Shown: one piece after another, positions 23,822 to 36,160 of the stretch | Position numbering within the stretch: position 1 is the stretch's first letter | Layout of the letters: the number at the start of each line of letters is the position of its first letter | NCBI GenBank assembly: GCA_945643635.1 | Contig: CALZFC010000020.1 | Location: 2,737,001 to 2,801,000, forward strand | Source: Allodiplogaster sudhausi | Taxonomy: Eukaryota; Nematoda; Chromadorea; Rhabditida; Diplogasteridae | DNA: 64,000 nt | Reading direction: 5' to 3' | Translations under genes and position numbers: made by a program | The notes under the pieces: model-generated | Database searches by the model: none | The model's input: only the letters and a program-made list of their open reading frames with translations | What the model was told of the DNA's origin: nothing

Positions 23822-24160
23822 ACTTTCTCTCTCTCTCTCTCTCTCTTTCTGAGTGTCGCTCGCGCAAACATTCTCTCTATTTATGTGTGTTGCTCTCTCT
23901 CTCCTTCTCGTTCACTCTCCTCTCTATTTCTATATCTCTTGCTCTCTCTCTTCTCTTTCTCTCTCTCACTCTCTTTCTCTCTTCTCTGTCTCTCTCTCTT
24001 CTCTTTCTTTCTCCATCCGCTCTCTCTCTCCCTCTCTCTACAGCTCCCCTCCTCATCCTGTTCCCCCTCTCTTTCTACGCTCTCTCTGTTTCTCCCTCTC
24101 TACAACTCCCCTCCTCATCCCCTTCCGCCTCCCTCTCTCTCGCTCTAATTTACTTCCCCA
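23822..24160. repeat. CT-rich low-complexity tract
   Basis: CT, CTTT and CCCTCT runs with three overlapping plus-strand frames that are purely compositional (Leu/Ser-rich). Confidence 0.8.
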
Positions 24161-24869
24161 TCTTCTTTTTTCTTAAATGAACATCTTCCGCTTAAGTTGT
24201 TGGCTGCTGTTCCGAGTCATGCAAGCATCGGGCTGTTACAAGAGTTTATTTGTTAAAAAAACTGATAAGATTGGGTCAAATTTTACAAGCAAATAATACT
24301 TGTAATAGTAAAAGAATAACTCAACAACGAAAGGAAAAAGCGATAAGTGAATCTTTGGAAAAGAAGTCTATTAAAAGATCAATGTAAAGCACTTCGAAAA
24401 TCAGGCCTACAGTGCACGTACATATCATACGTATGCAAGAGCAATTGACGAGGAGTAAAATTCAATAACTAGGTAAACATATTTTTAGTTTATTTTAAAT
24501 ATTAATCTTTAAAAAAAATGTTTCAATAATGTTAAGTAAGAGATTAAATAACCGGAGGAACTAGATGGTGTTCATGCCGTCCATGAATCGTGGGGGACTT
24601 GATGATGTTCTTGCTCTTCTTCTGCTGCTTCCTCTCGACCAGCCTTCTTGAAGTGGGCACGAATGGAGGCTGCCGTCGCCGCCTCCATGGAGCTGACATT
24701 CAGAAAAATTAAGATTACGGTATATTAGCTAACACAATGGTTTAAAAAAAAACATAAAAATGAGTGAGAGAGAGAGATGAGATGGAAAGCGAGCAAAAGA
24801 AACTAGGAATAGGACCCACTGGGTAAGACGATAAGACATGGTCATGAAACACCAGAAATCATAACGTAC

Positions 24870-26605
24870 CGTATCAAAAATTCGGGACTGCTTGAAGTAC
24901 AGGAGAGTGGTCGCGTCAGCAATCACATTTCCATGCGTCAGCATCACGCCCTGCAGAATATTAACATAAATATTTCATTCTTTTTTCCCACTCGATGTGG
25001 CATCCTACTATTGTAAGTGAAGTATGAGAAGGAAGGAAATATATCCCCGCCAGAGGGGCTAAAGCTTGTCCACCAATTGAGCTTTGCGCTCCATTGCTAG
25101 AGAGGGAGAGATGGGGAGAGAAAGATATCTTTTACCGTAACCTTTGTACCACTTACATTACACATTACTATGTTTGGGTTTGTCTAGGAGTGCGCCCCAT
25201 TTGCTGACCTCGTAGTACTTGGTCCAAACCAATGGCTCGGTACCGTCGGCCTTCTGGTGGCGGAAGCCAATCATCGGGCCGTTGCGAGAGAGACGCGCAC
25301 CACGGCGAACACCCTGGAGAAAGGAGAAATTACTATGGTCAATCCTTACTGGTGGAATTGGACATCTTATCGTTGCAGAAATTATCGTTGCAGAAATTGG
25401 CAAGGAAATCTATACCGAACGCTTTTATTATTCTTGCTCTAATATAAGGCCTGGAATTCAAGTTTAAACATTATGTTATTTATACCTTGTAAAGTATCGT
25501 GGCATCATGAAACAGGAACGAGAGAAGCTGGCCGTCCTTGACGTTCCCGCACCGGGTCCATGTGGGATTTGCTGAGCCGCCCGAGCCTCTAGCAAGACAG
25601 CGCAGCACGAACCTAGTAAACGAAGAACATTTTTTTGCTGAATAAAATACTATAAAATTTCACGAACTAGCAAAATTCTTTAAAAAAGGTTGTGTTTCAC
25701 GATTAGCATACGGTAAAAAGTCTACAGTAACCCTTTGAAGCAAATAAAAGTTCATTAACAATTTAAAAAAAACCGCTGTCGAAGGTTTTTGTCGTTTTAA
25801 CAACTCAATGCTTAATCTTTAAAGATAAATGCAAGAAGAAAAATGTAAAAAAAAACCAACTCTAGAACTGCTACTGGGACTAGGGCGCTCGAACACCGCG
25901 ATGCGGTCGCGTTGCGTGCGGGAGTGAGCATCTCGGCCTCTTTCTTGCGCACTTCGCACGACCTGGAAACAAGTTTAATTACTATCATTCAACTCTCGTG
26001 ACTTATTACAAACAAATCCTCAAATAGAAACAAAAAACTCATTCTCAGTATACAACTTTAAAAAAGTTACCTGAGCAGGATATTCGGCAGAATACTTTCA
26101 AAAAATAATACGTCTTCAAACCTGCATGGCGTACACTGCAATGCCGACAGAGTAGCCAGCAAAGAAGTGAAGTTGGCCCGACTTGCAAAACAGTTTGCAC
26201 CGTCTTTGAGAAATGAACCTGAACAACGAGTACAAGTGAAATGAGGTCGAGAGTTTACCCTTCCATTGAAGGAGGTTATGCACAAATAGTAAAGCTTGCT
26301 TGCAAAACCTAATATGAAAAAAGCTCGGACTACATGTTATAATAATCCATCCACTTCCATCCAAACACGCGGACCCAATCATTAAAACTATGTGTTTTGA
26401 AGAATCGCAAAGCTTATAAAAAAAAGTAAAACCTTATTGTTATTATCCGCTTGAATGCTAGATGCGACGCCTGGCAGAAGTCGCAGACAATGATGCGCAT
26501 GCCGCTCTGGTTGATGATGAAGGCGCATGCATCGGGGCCGAGAGTCTCGTAGAGGGGCACGATGACATTCGAGTAGGCGCACGTCGCCATCTCAGTCATG
26601 ATCCA
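24870..26605 (-). pseudogene. Long-chain acyl-CoA synthetase-like exons, incomplete and out of order
   Basis: Four blocks resemble long-chain fatty acyl-CoA synthetases (ACSL), which activate fatty acids with ATP and CoA. 26460-26605: WIMTEMATCAYSN, then VPLYETLGPDACAFIIN. 25486-25588: DGQLLSFLFHDATILYK. 25171-25313: RGARLSRNGPMIGFRHQ and KYYEVSKWG. 24870-24950: GVMLTHGNVIADATTLLYF, the P-loop-adjacent region. In the family the order is RGAR-NG, then EW.I.E-PLYDTLG, then GVMLTH; here the PLYETLG exon lies upstream of the others. The C-terminal half (catalytic adenylate motifs and CoA site) is absent. Exons keep plausible AG and GT borders. Pieces at 25,886-25,960 and 26,122-26,218 may be further exons, but I do not recognise them. 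Confidence 0.6.
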
Positions 26606-27619
26606 CTGCAAGGCAATGTCAACTTACGCACTTGTTATTCTTTTCTATTATTCTTGGGTGAAAACCAACCAACTAGCAAAAAACTTTTTTGAAGAAACCA
26701 CGCTATTCCATCCAAGGAAATCACAAGTTGACAGTAGTATACATTAAATAAAAGGAAATCAAAGTTTTTAAAACAAAACAGTGAAAAACGGCATTTCAAC
26801 TTGAAATATTTTCACTGCAAAACTCAAGCTAAGAAAATTTTGTTTCAACTTGAAATATTTTCACTGCAAAACTCAAGCTAAGAAAATTTTGTCAAAATAC
26901 CAATTCAAAATTCGCGCTCTTGCGCCACTGCGCATCAACTGAAACGATACTCAGTCTGAGCGTGCTCGGCTTTCATACGAGTTTGGACGCGTTTTTTCTT
27001 TCCTTTTTTTATATTTTGTTGTTTTGCTTACAATTAATGAGAATCTTTTTTATTTAATGGTTCAATGTGATGTCTTAAGCTACTTGTAGACATTGCGAAA
27101 GTCGTCGGAAAGCGCCAACGCCGGCGCCACGGGACGCCAGGACCAAAATCTAGGGTGTGTTTGTGATTGATTGTTTTGGTTTTAATTCTTTTTTTTTTGT
27201 TAATACAATTTATACTCTTCGTGGCTATGCCTCTTATGCCTCAAATTATTGCACCTTTTCCACTTTTTATGGAATAATAACGCTTGGATTTTGTAGAAAT
27301 CCTCTTGATCTCTTTGAGTAGGCAATTTTTTTGTTGCAGATCTGCGTGAAGTCCGCGCAAAACCGTGGCGCTTGATGGACTCGACGGTGGTCGTCGCGAT
27401 GGCATCGCAACCGACGAGTAGCTGCTCGTCTTTGCTGGTTTGTCTTGAACACTCAGCTTATTGTTTTGTCATTTTGTGCCTTCTACTCTTTTAAGCACTA
27501 AAATATTAGATGTTTTTTATATGACGAATGAAGAAGGACATCATTCTTTCTTGAATAAGCAAGCAGTTTTTTTCCTAGATTGTGCAATATAAAACTCTTT
27601 TTTTAACATCATTGCTCAG

Positions 27620-28462
27620 GTGATCGAAGTCGAGCGGCGACTGCGAATCGAATGCAAGTGGCAGCCCCTCCTCTCCTTCTTAAGTGGCCGCGGTGGCTGC
27701 GAGTGTCTCTCACTTCCACAAGGTTAGGAATTTCTTTTTTCTTTATAGTTATGCCTATATGTATGTGTTATAATCGACAAACCAAGCATACGTTTGAAAA
27801 AGTTTTGTGTTGACAGAATTTGTTGGATTCATAGCCTGGGATTCTTTCAGATTCACTAAAAAAATAAGATCCACTTTGCAAGTATATGACTATCTGTAAG
27901 TGAAGTTTTGTTTCTGCCCATGTCATCTGGAAGCGTAATCGATTTGCTTCTTTTGCACTCCTTCCTTTCACCCACCCTAACCTTTCTGTTTCCTGCAGGC
28001 CCGTGACCTGGCCGCGTACCTCCCCGAAGAAGTCCTTCGCCATCTCTCCGCCTCTGCGGCTGTGGCGTCGAGTCCTCCTCCACCACCGCCGCCAATGCTA
28101 GTATGTATTATCTCCCTCCCCCCCCCCTCTTTCTCTCTCTCTCTCTCCAACTATGCGAATTGGACATATGAAGCTGTGAAATTCTTAACGTCAAAAGGAT
28201 ATCTTTTTTTTCTGAATTCTTAAGTAACTAATGCCTTTCCTAGCTTAGGGTCATTATTCTTACGAGTTATACACTTGTGTGTTTCAGCGAGTTCAAAGTT
28301 TTTTTTTCGTATCAATTTTATATCTTGCTCTCAGGAATCATCGAGCCGGCCCTTCGCGTGCTCGCCAAGAAGTGCAGCTGCGACAATCGACAAGCCTCCA
28401 CTCCTCCCCCGCAGCCACCTTCCCTCTCCCTTTCTCTCCGTCCCTCCACAGCCACCACCAAT
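27620..28462 (+). other. Exon-like plus-strand pieces of unknown gene within the transposon
   Basis: Three GC-rich open blocks bounded by acceptor- and donor-like sites: 27620-27722 (after TGCTCAG), 27999-28100 (after CCTGCAG, frame ARDLAAYLPEEVLRHLS) and 28335-28462 (after CTCTCAG; IIEPALRVLAKKCSC, Pro/Ser-rich). Their phases do not join cleanly in the frames I tested. The product is not recognised. They may be captured exons of another host gene. Confidence 0.3.
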
Positions 28463-28946
28463 GTAGGTGGCTACCATGTCCCCTCGCCCCCTTCAACGTC
28501 CACCCGCCTGACTGCCAACAGGAGCGACAAGCTCAACCCCCTCGTCAAGCATCCCAGCTTCCTGACTGGATTGGCCACCCCGGCCTAGCGACCCCGCCGC
28601 CAGGCCGGGGTGGCCGGCAAAGTTCGTTTTCCTGATACTCGCACGCCGCACTTCTCAGTGCATGCAACACGAACTCAGTGTAGTAACAGGAAAACGAACT
28701 TTGTAGTGCATCCTCCAATTTTTCACTTCAAAGTTCGTTTTGCGAGTGCGGGCAAAGCGAACTTCCTGCGCTGTGTGTGGCTTCGCCACGCGTTGTGGAT
28801 GAAGCCGGCGTCGGTCTCCATCTTGGTCTGGAGAGCGAGTGCCTCAGAGCCTTGAGGGATCTCGATGATGCGCGCCTTCTTCGTGCCAACGATGCCCATC
28901 TTTGTGTTGAAGATCGGCATCATGTAGACCTGCGAGAGGAAGCCAT

Positions 28947-29096
28947 CTTAAAGGAGGGCCAAAAATTAAGGGAGATTTCAAATTGACAGCTACTACGCAC
29001 TCTCTTTCGCGAGTGCAATTTTCACTCGTGACCTGCGAAATATCCGCGAGAGTGATAGTGCCTTCCTTGTCTTTCGGCGATCGGCCTCATCTAAGG
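28947..29096. mobile_element. MITE in intron 1 of gene F
   Basis: CTTAAAGGAGGGCC at one end and CGGCGATCGGCCTCATCTAAGG inverted at the other, about 150 bp, with internal CTCGCGAGTG inverted motifs. Same family as at 13,023 and 22,655. Confidence 0.5.
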
Positions 29097-29967
29097 TTAC
29101 TTCTATACAGTTGTTGATAAAGTGCTATAAATTTTCATGTAAGACACACCTCCTTCAACTACCAGGCGATGTTTAATGGGAAATCCCAGCTTAGTATTTG
29201 CACAAATAAAATGACGACTTAGACATGACATGGGTTGCCATGAATGTAGAAGACATGAGATGTCTAGCCTGGGACATCAGTGTCAAAAATTCTGCTGAAC
29301 GTGAATGAACGTCTAGAATTGTTTGCTCGCTACTGAAACATTCAGAGTTATATACAGTTATATATGTACACAGCTTCGTGCGGTTGACTAGAAAGCAAGT
29401 TCTTGTATACCTTTTTTGGCAAATAATGCACTGAAAATATTTGAAAATGATGAAGCAAAGCAAAAAAAATACTAGTAGGCGAGGGAGCGCGGGAGCATGA
29501 AATCGATTGACAAGACATTCTGTGTAATCGGGTTGGACATTCAGTTTAAAACGCAATGTTTAGTGGGCTTGAACATACGAGACTAGATTGTTTAGTGGTA
29601 TGGCACATTCGTGTATCAGTGATAACCAAGTACATAATGTCTAGCCTCAATGTCCCATAAGACTTTTTTCCTTTGGGTGTATATAAGATATACACTGGGT
29701 GCATACATATGAATTTATGTACGTACATTATGCAATATTTATTGGCTTAGTGTTTGCGGTAGACTGATACAGAAGATGTAAAAAAAAATATTAACGGACC
29801 ACTTCATGGCCCGCGTCGATGAGAGTGTCCGTAATCTTTCCGAGAAAGTTGGAATGACTCCGGGCGGACATTGGACTGTATGCGAGGAACTTGAACGCTT
29901 CGGGCATTGGAGGAAGGAGAAGAAGAGAAGACATTAGCAGTGCAAAGGGCAGTCGGCTCCTCATCAT

Positions 29968-30604
29968 TACCTAGAACAAAGGTTCTTCATTTCTGATCAG
30001 GATAAATGACATGTATAACGAACATTTTTAATGAGAATAGAAATGACAGAAAGCAAACAAGTTGGAGATACAAATAATAAGACAAGGCAATCAGAAAACT
30101 AGAGCTATTCGGCCAAAGGTTGCTGGTCTGAAGGACGACATATAAACCGAGAGATTACCCAGCAGGAAAAAAAACAATGAAGTTACTATAGTTGGCATTG
30201 AGGTGAAGTATCCAGATATAAAAAAAATAGTATGGTTAACTTACTCATCATAATTCTGTTAAACACACCCACAGCCACGGGTCAAAGTTGCGTGCCGCCG
30301 CACCTTTATCAATGGAAGATGTGGAGAGATAAAGACAAAAGAGAGATAGAAGAAAAAGATGGATGGAGACACAAATCATGCGATGAGAGTAAAATCTAAT
30401 TTCATCGTTAATTGTTAGCAATTAATCAGCATGTGCTGCTTCATCGTTGTGAATATAAATACATATATGACAAGTATAGCGATATGATTGATTTGAAAAA
30501 AAAGAAGAAAATATTGGAAAAATTTCAGCGGAAAATGTATAGAAGTAAAGTATAAACAGCTATAAGTTTAACAACCCGTCAGTGAATAGCGAAAGTAGTC
30601 CGAT
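29968..30604. other. Spacer between genes F and G
   Basis: No gene seen. It is AT-rich, with no clear GATA pair or repeat. Confidence 0.5.
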
Positions 30605-33600
30605 TTACTCTTCCTTGGCCTTTCCTGAGCTCGCAAGCCCCAGGAGCATTCTAATAACAACTCTGAGCACGAGTAGTATTAGAATGAATGCCAGAAGAAG
30701 GACTGCAGCCACGGCGGCGATGACATCGAGAAGGTAGTACTGGAAGAAGTTAAGTTGCACGCCGTAGTGGTCGAGATTGCGGAGCGGGCCGAACTTGGCC
30801 AGGAACTCCATGTTTCGCACGAAGATCTCCTTCATCGAGAAAGGACGATTCGCAGTCATCGCGTTCTTCGCGCGGCTTCGGTGTACCTGAAAATAATAGT
30901 AAGAAATGTATTAAGAATTCCGAATATTAATTCCTGGTGCACTCACTTTGTTGTCCCAAGAACTGTCTGAAGGGCATCGACAAGAGCGTCAGGAGTAGCG
31001 AGTTGTTCCTTGTCGAAAGCGACTCCGGTCCCGAGACGTTTTACTACCTGTAATCTCTCTTCTTCAACCATTTTGCAACCTGGAATCTATTCCTTATTAA
31101 AAGAACTCTCCAGATATCGTCTGATATTCAAACTACCTGAGCATTCCTCCTCTGGTCGTCCATGACAGGAATGACAATGAGCGGCACTCCTGCGACTGTC
31201 GCTTCAGTCGTGCTGCCCGCGCCGCAGTGGGTGATGAAGAGGGACAGGCGGGGGTCGTCTCAATTTATAGTTATTACACAATTAATAAAAGATTAAGGAG
31301 AGAAGCTCGACTGACAGAGCATGTCGTTCTGCGGCACCCAAGTGACTGGGACGATGTTCGGAATGCCCTCTCCGATGTCATCCTCGGGCGATTCGTACTT
31401 CCAGATGAAAGTGACGTCGGGGAAGCGGGAAAAGGCCGCGCGGATCGATTCTTTGTACTCGTCGGGCATCATGGAGCTTTTGGCTACAGAACCAAACGAC
31501 ATGAGAACCGTCTTCGGCCGACGGGACATGATCTCGTCCCAGGTCTGAGACAATGAGCAACATATTTCTGAAGTCATCTTAGCTTGAAGTGCCTAACATG
31601 CCTTGTTTAGCGGCATGTGACCTGAAGAGACTGTAATTCCGCCAATGTCTATAATCTTGTGCGTTGTGACCTGCAAGAACCAAAGATCTCTCTTTCAAAC
31701 TAGCCTAGCCAACTTTTCAACATCCTCCTCTTTTATACATTCTCATGTTACATATCACATAAGTGTGCTACTTATGTAATATGGTAAATAAAGAAACATA
31801 TTAAATAAAGAAAGAGAAGAAGAAAAAAGGTATTTTTATCAATACTGCACCTTTGGAAAGTCGACAAGCGGCTCCGCATTCATGAACACCAGCGAGTTGT
31901 TCTTCAGAACGTCCTGATGAAGTGTTTTTTGATAGTTTACAATAATATGGGGAAATGCTGAAACTCTTTAAGCCGAAAAAGTTCGCCTTCAATGCAACGA
32001 TAAAAATGTAATAGAAAATATGGTACGTATAATAAAATGCACATGACAGAAGAGGCGTGAATACCAGAATGCTTGGCATGTCGGGGAACCAGTTCTGGAC
32101 GGCCGAGTTGAAGGGCTCGAAGAAGATGCGCTGCGCGAGCACCATGGAGGCCGCGTGCGCGAAGGCGTTCGCGAAGCGCTCTCCAAACGTCATTCGGTCA
32201 CCGTAGTACGCCATCATCCCTGCGTCGAGAGCAATAGTTTCTATATAAGATTAAAATATAGTTTTATTTAATGTTTGATTTTATTAATAAAAATATTATC
32301 AATAAAGTTGATGGAAAATTAAGAAGAAAATTTATGAAATTTGCATGCATACCGGGCACATAACTCGGCACGAAGGGAGCACCCGTGAATTCGAAAGCGC
32401 CGTGCGTCAAAGCGAACTTCTCGATGCCGAGCCGATTTAATAGAACTTGAAAAAAACAAGTTATTCTCCCGAAAACTCCTTTCTAAAGTCAAGACAAAAT
32501 CGAAGACCATTTTTGCAAATAAGTTTTTTTTGCACAAAACATACCGAAGATGCACATGTCCATCGATTCTCCGTACGCCGCATCAAAGTTTTCATTGCGT
32601 AACTGCTCGAGGAAGCCGGGATGACTCAGCGTAACTTCAATCAGTTCTTGCTCAAAATTGTGATCATTTAATAACAAGTGTTTAAAATTTAATTTTTATA
32701 GCACGCACCATTGCACTGATGCCGCCATACATCCGTCATTTCTGTCATTGCCTATAAGTAGAAGGGTGGAATCCGGGAAATAATTTACTTAATTTTTTCC
32801 TATGTGCATATGTTCACATGGCGTAAAACATATGCATATCCAGAAAGTTTGAGCGACTTTCTTCCATGACATTAACAGAAACATGAGAACCCACGTGTGG
32901 AGAATTACATACATATGAGAGAAGCACTCCTATTTCATATGCTCTCTAGACCGAGTAGCAGGCAGCTTTGTGAACCTGCGCATTAAAACTGGAACTCAAG
33001 CGCTACTGTAGAATTATTCACCAGATACATACATATGTACATACCTCAATAAAGATGTAATAAATAGTTAAACAGTTAGACGTACGCCAATGAGTGCGAA
33101 CATGGACTCGCTTCGCCACGCGTTGTGGATGAAGCCGCCGTCGGTCTCCAACTTCGTCTGAAGGGCGAGTGCTTCAGAGCTTTGAGGGATCTCGATGATG
33201 CGTGCCTTCTTCGTGCCTACGATGCCCATCTTTGTATTGATGATCGGCATCACGTAGACCTAAGAGATGACGTCATAAGTGGGCGATCAAGGAAAAATAA
33301 TGCGATATTTCAAATTAGCGAAGCCCTTCCCACTCTCATTCGCGAGGGCTATTTTCATGCAGTTGGGAAATAGCAAGCGAAAATAAGAGTGACAACTCCC
33401 ATGGCAGATGCGGCAATTTGAACCCGCCTATGTTATTTTTGGTCATCGTCCTACTTTAAGGTTTTTACATTATACTTGTTTATTAAGTACTATAATAACT
33501 CAGAAAGACACTCTTGCCTTCAACTACCAGGCGATGTATGTATATGGGAAATTAATATTTGTAAATCATATGAGAATACATTATGCACACTCATGGATGA

Positions 33601-33866
33601 TGCATTATGTAATATTTATTAGTTTAGTGCTTGCTGTAGATTGGTTCGGAAATAAGTAAATAAATATTAATAACAATTTAATATTTACTAACTACTTCAT
33701 GGCCCGCGTCGATGAGAGTGTCCGTGATCTTTCCGACAAAGTTGGAGTGACTCCGGCCGAACATTGGACTGTACGCGAGAAACTTGAGTGCCTCAGGCGT
33801 TGGAGCAAGGAGAAGAAAAAGAAGAAGAGATGTTAGCACTTGAAAAGGCAGTCGGATCACCATCAT
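30605..33866 (-). CDS. UGT gene G, 12 exons, E12 frame in doubt
   Basis: Exons: E1 33693-33866, E2 33086-33259, E3 32709-32751, E4 32545-32634, E5 32353-32445, E6 32065-32219, E7 31851-31913, E8 31602-31670, E9 31316-31544, E10 31137-31258, E11 30947-31047, E12 30605-30886. E1 starts MMVIRLPFQVLTSLLLFLLL, a strong signal peptide, then PMFGRSHSNFVGKI. E5 is 18 nt shorter than usual, losing six residues before GAFEFTGAP in frame. E8 ends in a GC donor (GCATGT). E12 has the same 4-nt deletion as gene F. Using the normal acceptor the frame breaks after seven codons; an AG 11 nt downstream (CCGAAG|CC) would restore it at a cost of a few residues before NRPFSMKE. It is therefore either a functional gene with a shifted acceptor or a recent pseudogene. 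E1-E6 form the first of three tandem copies of this half. Confidence 0.75.
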
Positions 33867-34360
33867 TTCCTTAAAGGAGCACGTTCATCAAAGAAATTTA
33901 AATTCTGTGAGTAGGCACTTTCATTTTCGAGTGACATTTTTGCATGCCGCACAAGCCCGCTGTGTAAAAATAGTACGAGGAAGGGAAGTACAGCCGCATT
34001 TTAAAGGAGCTGTCCATGGAGATTACAATGTTACTGAATTTTTTGTTAATACCATCCGGTCCAACTAGAAACGTCATTAGGAAAAGTGAGAATGCGTCCT
34101 GAAGAGGCCCTGAGGAGAAAAACCACATTTTCCCCACGCCGTACTGTAGAATTTAGGGAATGACGTCATCACCCCTTGCCTATTTTGTCCGCATGCACTC
34201 CCTCATTCTACCAGAAAGAAGGTGAAAACTAGGTGCGAAGCAACAAGCCACGCTTGAGATTCGAGGGAAGAGAAGAGAGGCAGAGAGAAAAAGGCTTACA
34301 AAGTCTAGTTTGTAGTTGGTACGTATAATAAAATGCACATGACAGAAGAGGCGTGAATAC

Positions 34361-36160
34361 CAGAATGCTTGGCATGTCGGGGAACCAGTTCTGGACGGCC
34401 GAGTTGAAGGGCTCGAAGAAGATGCGCTGCGCGAGCACCATGGAGGCCGCGTGCGCGAAGGCGTTCGCGAAGCGCTCTCCAAACGTCATTCGGTCACCGT
34501 AGTACGCCATCATCCCTGCGTCGAGAGCAATAGTTTCTATATAAGATTAAAATATAGTTTTATTTAATGTTTGATTTTATTAATAAAAATATTATCAATA
34601 AAGTTGATGGAAAATTAAGAAGAAAATTTATGAAATTTGCATGCATACCGGGCACATAACTCGGCACGAAGGGAGCACCCGTGAATTCGAAAGCGCCGTG
34701 CGTCAAAGCGAACTTCTCGATGCCGAGCCGATTTAATAGAACTTGAAAAAACAAGTTATTCTCCCGAAAACTCCTTTCTAAAGTCAAGACAAAATCGAAG
34801 ACCATTTTTGCAAATAAGTTTTTTTGCACAAAACATACCGAAGATGCACATGTCCATCGATTCTCCGTACGCCGCATCAAAGTTTTCATTGCGTAACTGC
34901 TCGAGGAAGCCGGGATGACTCAGCGTAACTTCAATCAGTTCTTGCTCAAAATTGTGATCATTTAATAACAAGTGTTTAAAATTTAATTTTTATAGCACGC
35001 ACCATTGCACTGATGCCGCCATACATCCGTCATTTCTGTCATTGCCTATAAGTAGAAGGGTGGAATCCGGGAAATAATTTACTTAATTTTTTCCTATGTG
35101 CATATGTTCACTTGGCGTAAAACATATGCATATCCAGAAAGTTTGAGCGACTTTCTTCCATGACATTAACAGAAACATGAGAACCCACGTGTGGAGAATT
35201 ACATACATATGAGAGAAGCACTCCTATTTCATATGCTCTCTAGACCGAGTAGCAGGCAGCTTTGTGAACCTGCGCATTAAAACTGGAACTCAAGCGCTAC
35301 TGTAGAATTATTCACCAGATACATACATATGTACATACCTCAATAAAGATGTAATAAATAGTTAAACAGTTAGACGTACGCCAATGAGTGCGAACATGGA
35401 CTCGCTTCGCCACGCGTTGTGGATGAAGCCGCCGTCGGTCTCCAACTTCGTCTGAAGGGCGAGTGCTTCAGAGCTTTGAGGGATCTCGATGATGCGTGCC
35501 TTCTTCGTGCCTACGATGCCCATCTTTGTATTGATGATCGGCATCACGTAGACCTAAGAGATGACGTCATAAGTGGGCGATCAAGGAAAAATAATGCGAT
35601 ATTTCAAATTAGCGAAGCCCTTCCCACTCTCATTCGCGAGGGCTATTTTCATGCAGTTGGGAAATAGCAAGCGAAAATAAGAGTGACAACTCCCATGGCA
35701 GATGCGGCAATTTGAACCCGCCTATGTTATTTTTGGTCATCGTCCTACTTTAAGGTTTTTACATTATACTTGTTTATTAAGTACTATAATAACTCAGAAA
35801 GACACTCTTGCCTTCAACTACCAGGCGATGTATGTATATGGGAAATTAATATTTGTAAATCATATGAGAATACATTATGCACACTCATGGATGATGCATT
35901 ATGTAATATTTATTAGTTTAGTGCTTGCTGTAGATTGGTTCGGAAATAAGTAAATAAATATTAATAACAATTTAATATTTACTAACTACTTCATGGCCCG
36001 CGTCGATGAGAGTGTCCGTGATCTTTCCGACAAAGTTGGAGTGACTCCGGCCGAACATTGGACTGTACGCGAGAAACTTGAGTGCCTCAGGCGTTGGAGC
36101 AAGGAGAAGAAAAAGAAGAAGAGATGTTAGCACTTGAAAAGGCAGTCGGATCACCATCAT
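34361..36160 (-). pseudogene. UGT N-terminal half module, tandem copy 2 (E1-E6 only)
   Basis: E1 35987-36160, E2 35380-35553, E3 35003-35045, E4 34839-34928, E5 34649-34741, E6 34361-34515. The sequence is the same as the first half of gene G, with signal peptide and SH catalytic-type motif. It lacks E7-E12, so alone it encodes only the acceptor-binding half. It could contribute if its E6 splices over copy 1 to E7 of gene G, as in the vertebrate UGT1A locus; that is inference. Otherwise it is a partial duplicate. Confidence 0.8.

Larger units (their letters stand above)
23591..28777. mobile_element. 5,187-bp TIR transposon carrying acyl-CoA synthetase-like exons
   Basis: The ends are perfect 12-bp inverted repeats, CACACAGCGCAG and CTGCGCTGTGTG, extended imperfectly (…AAGT…CTTTGCCCG on both sides). 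They are followed by subterminal copies of AAAGTTCGTTTT in both orientations (23,635-23,720; 28,617-28,765). The flanks repeat TG, and the host E2 exon becomes exactly 174 nt when the element and one TG are removed. The interior has a CT-rich tract (23,825-24,160), minus-strand exons resembling long-chain acyl-CoA synthetase (24,870-26,605), a 48-bp tandem duplication (about 26,793-26,888) and plus-strand exon-like pieces (27,620-28,462). No transposase was recognised, so it is read as a non-autonomous gene-capturing element. The superfamily is not identified. Confidence 0.82.
20828..29967 (-). pseudogene. UGT gene F, split in E2 by a 5.2-kb transposon
   Basis: Exons: E1 29800-29967, E2 28780-28929 joined to 23567-23590 across the insertion, E3 23147-23189, E4 22949-23038, E5 22517-22627, E6 22202-22356, E7 21992-22054, E8 21799-21867, E9 21539-21761, E10 21360-21481, E11 21170-21270, E12 20828-21109. 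Removing 23591-28777 plus one TG copy restores E2 to exactly 174 nt. E9 lacks 6 nt (in frame) in the FSRFPDV region. E12 lacks 4 nt (ATCGCGTTC on the plus strand against ATCGCCGCGGTTC), which shifts frame unless the weak acceptor 11 nt inside the exon (CCGAAG|CC) is used. The donor after E8 is GCAAGA. E1 keeps a signal peptide, though PMSARSHSNF differs slightly. The gene was probably functional or nearly so until insertion. Confidence 0.85.

Noticed and set aside
23797..24180. Plus-strand frames of up to 127 codons in the transposon
   Set aside because: CT-rich low complexity only.
24565..24700. Last exon of the acyl-CoA synthetase-like gene
   Set aside because: Open for a stretch (MEAATAASIRAHFKKAG) but with no resemblance to ACSL C-terminal motifs.
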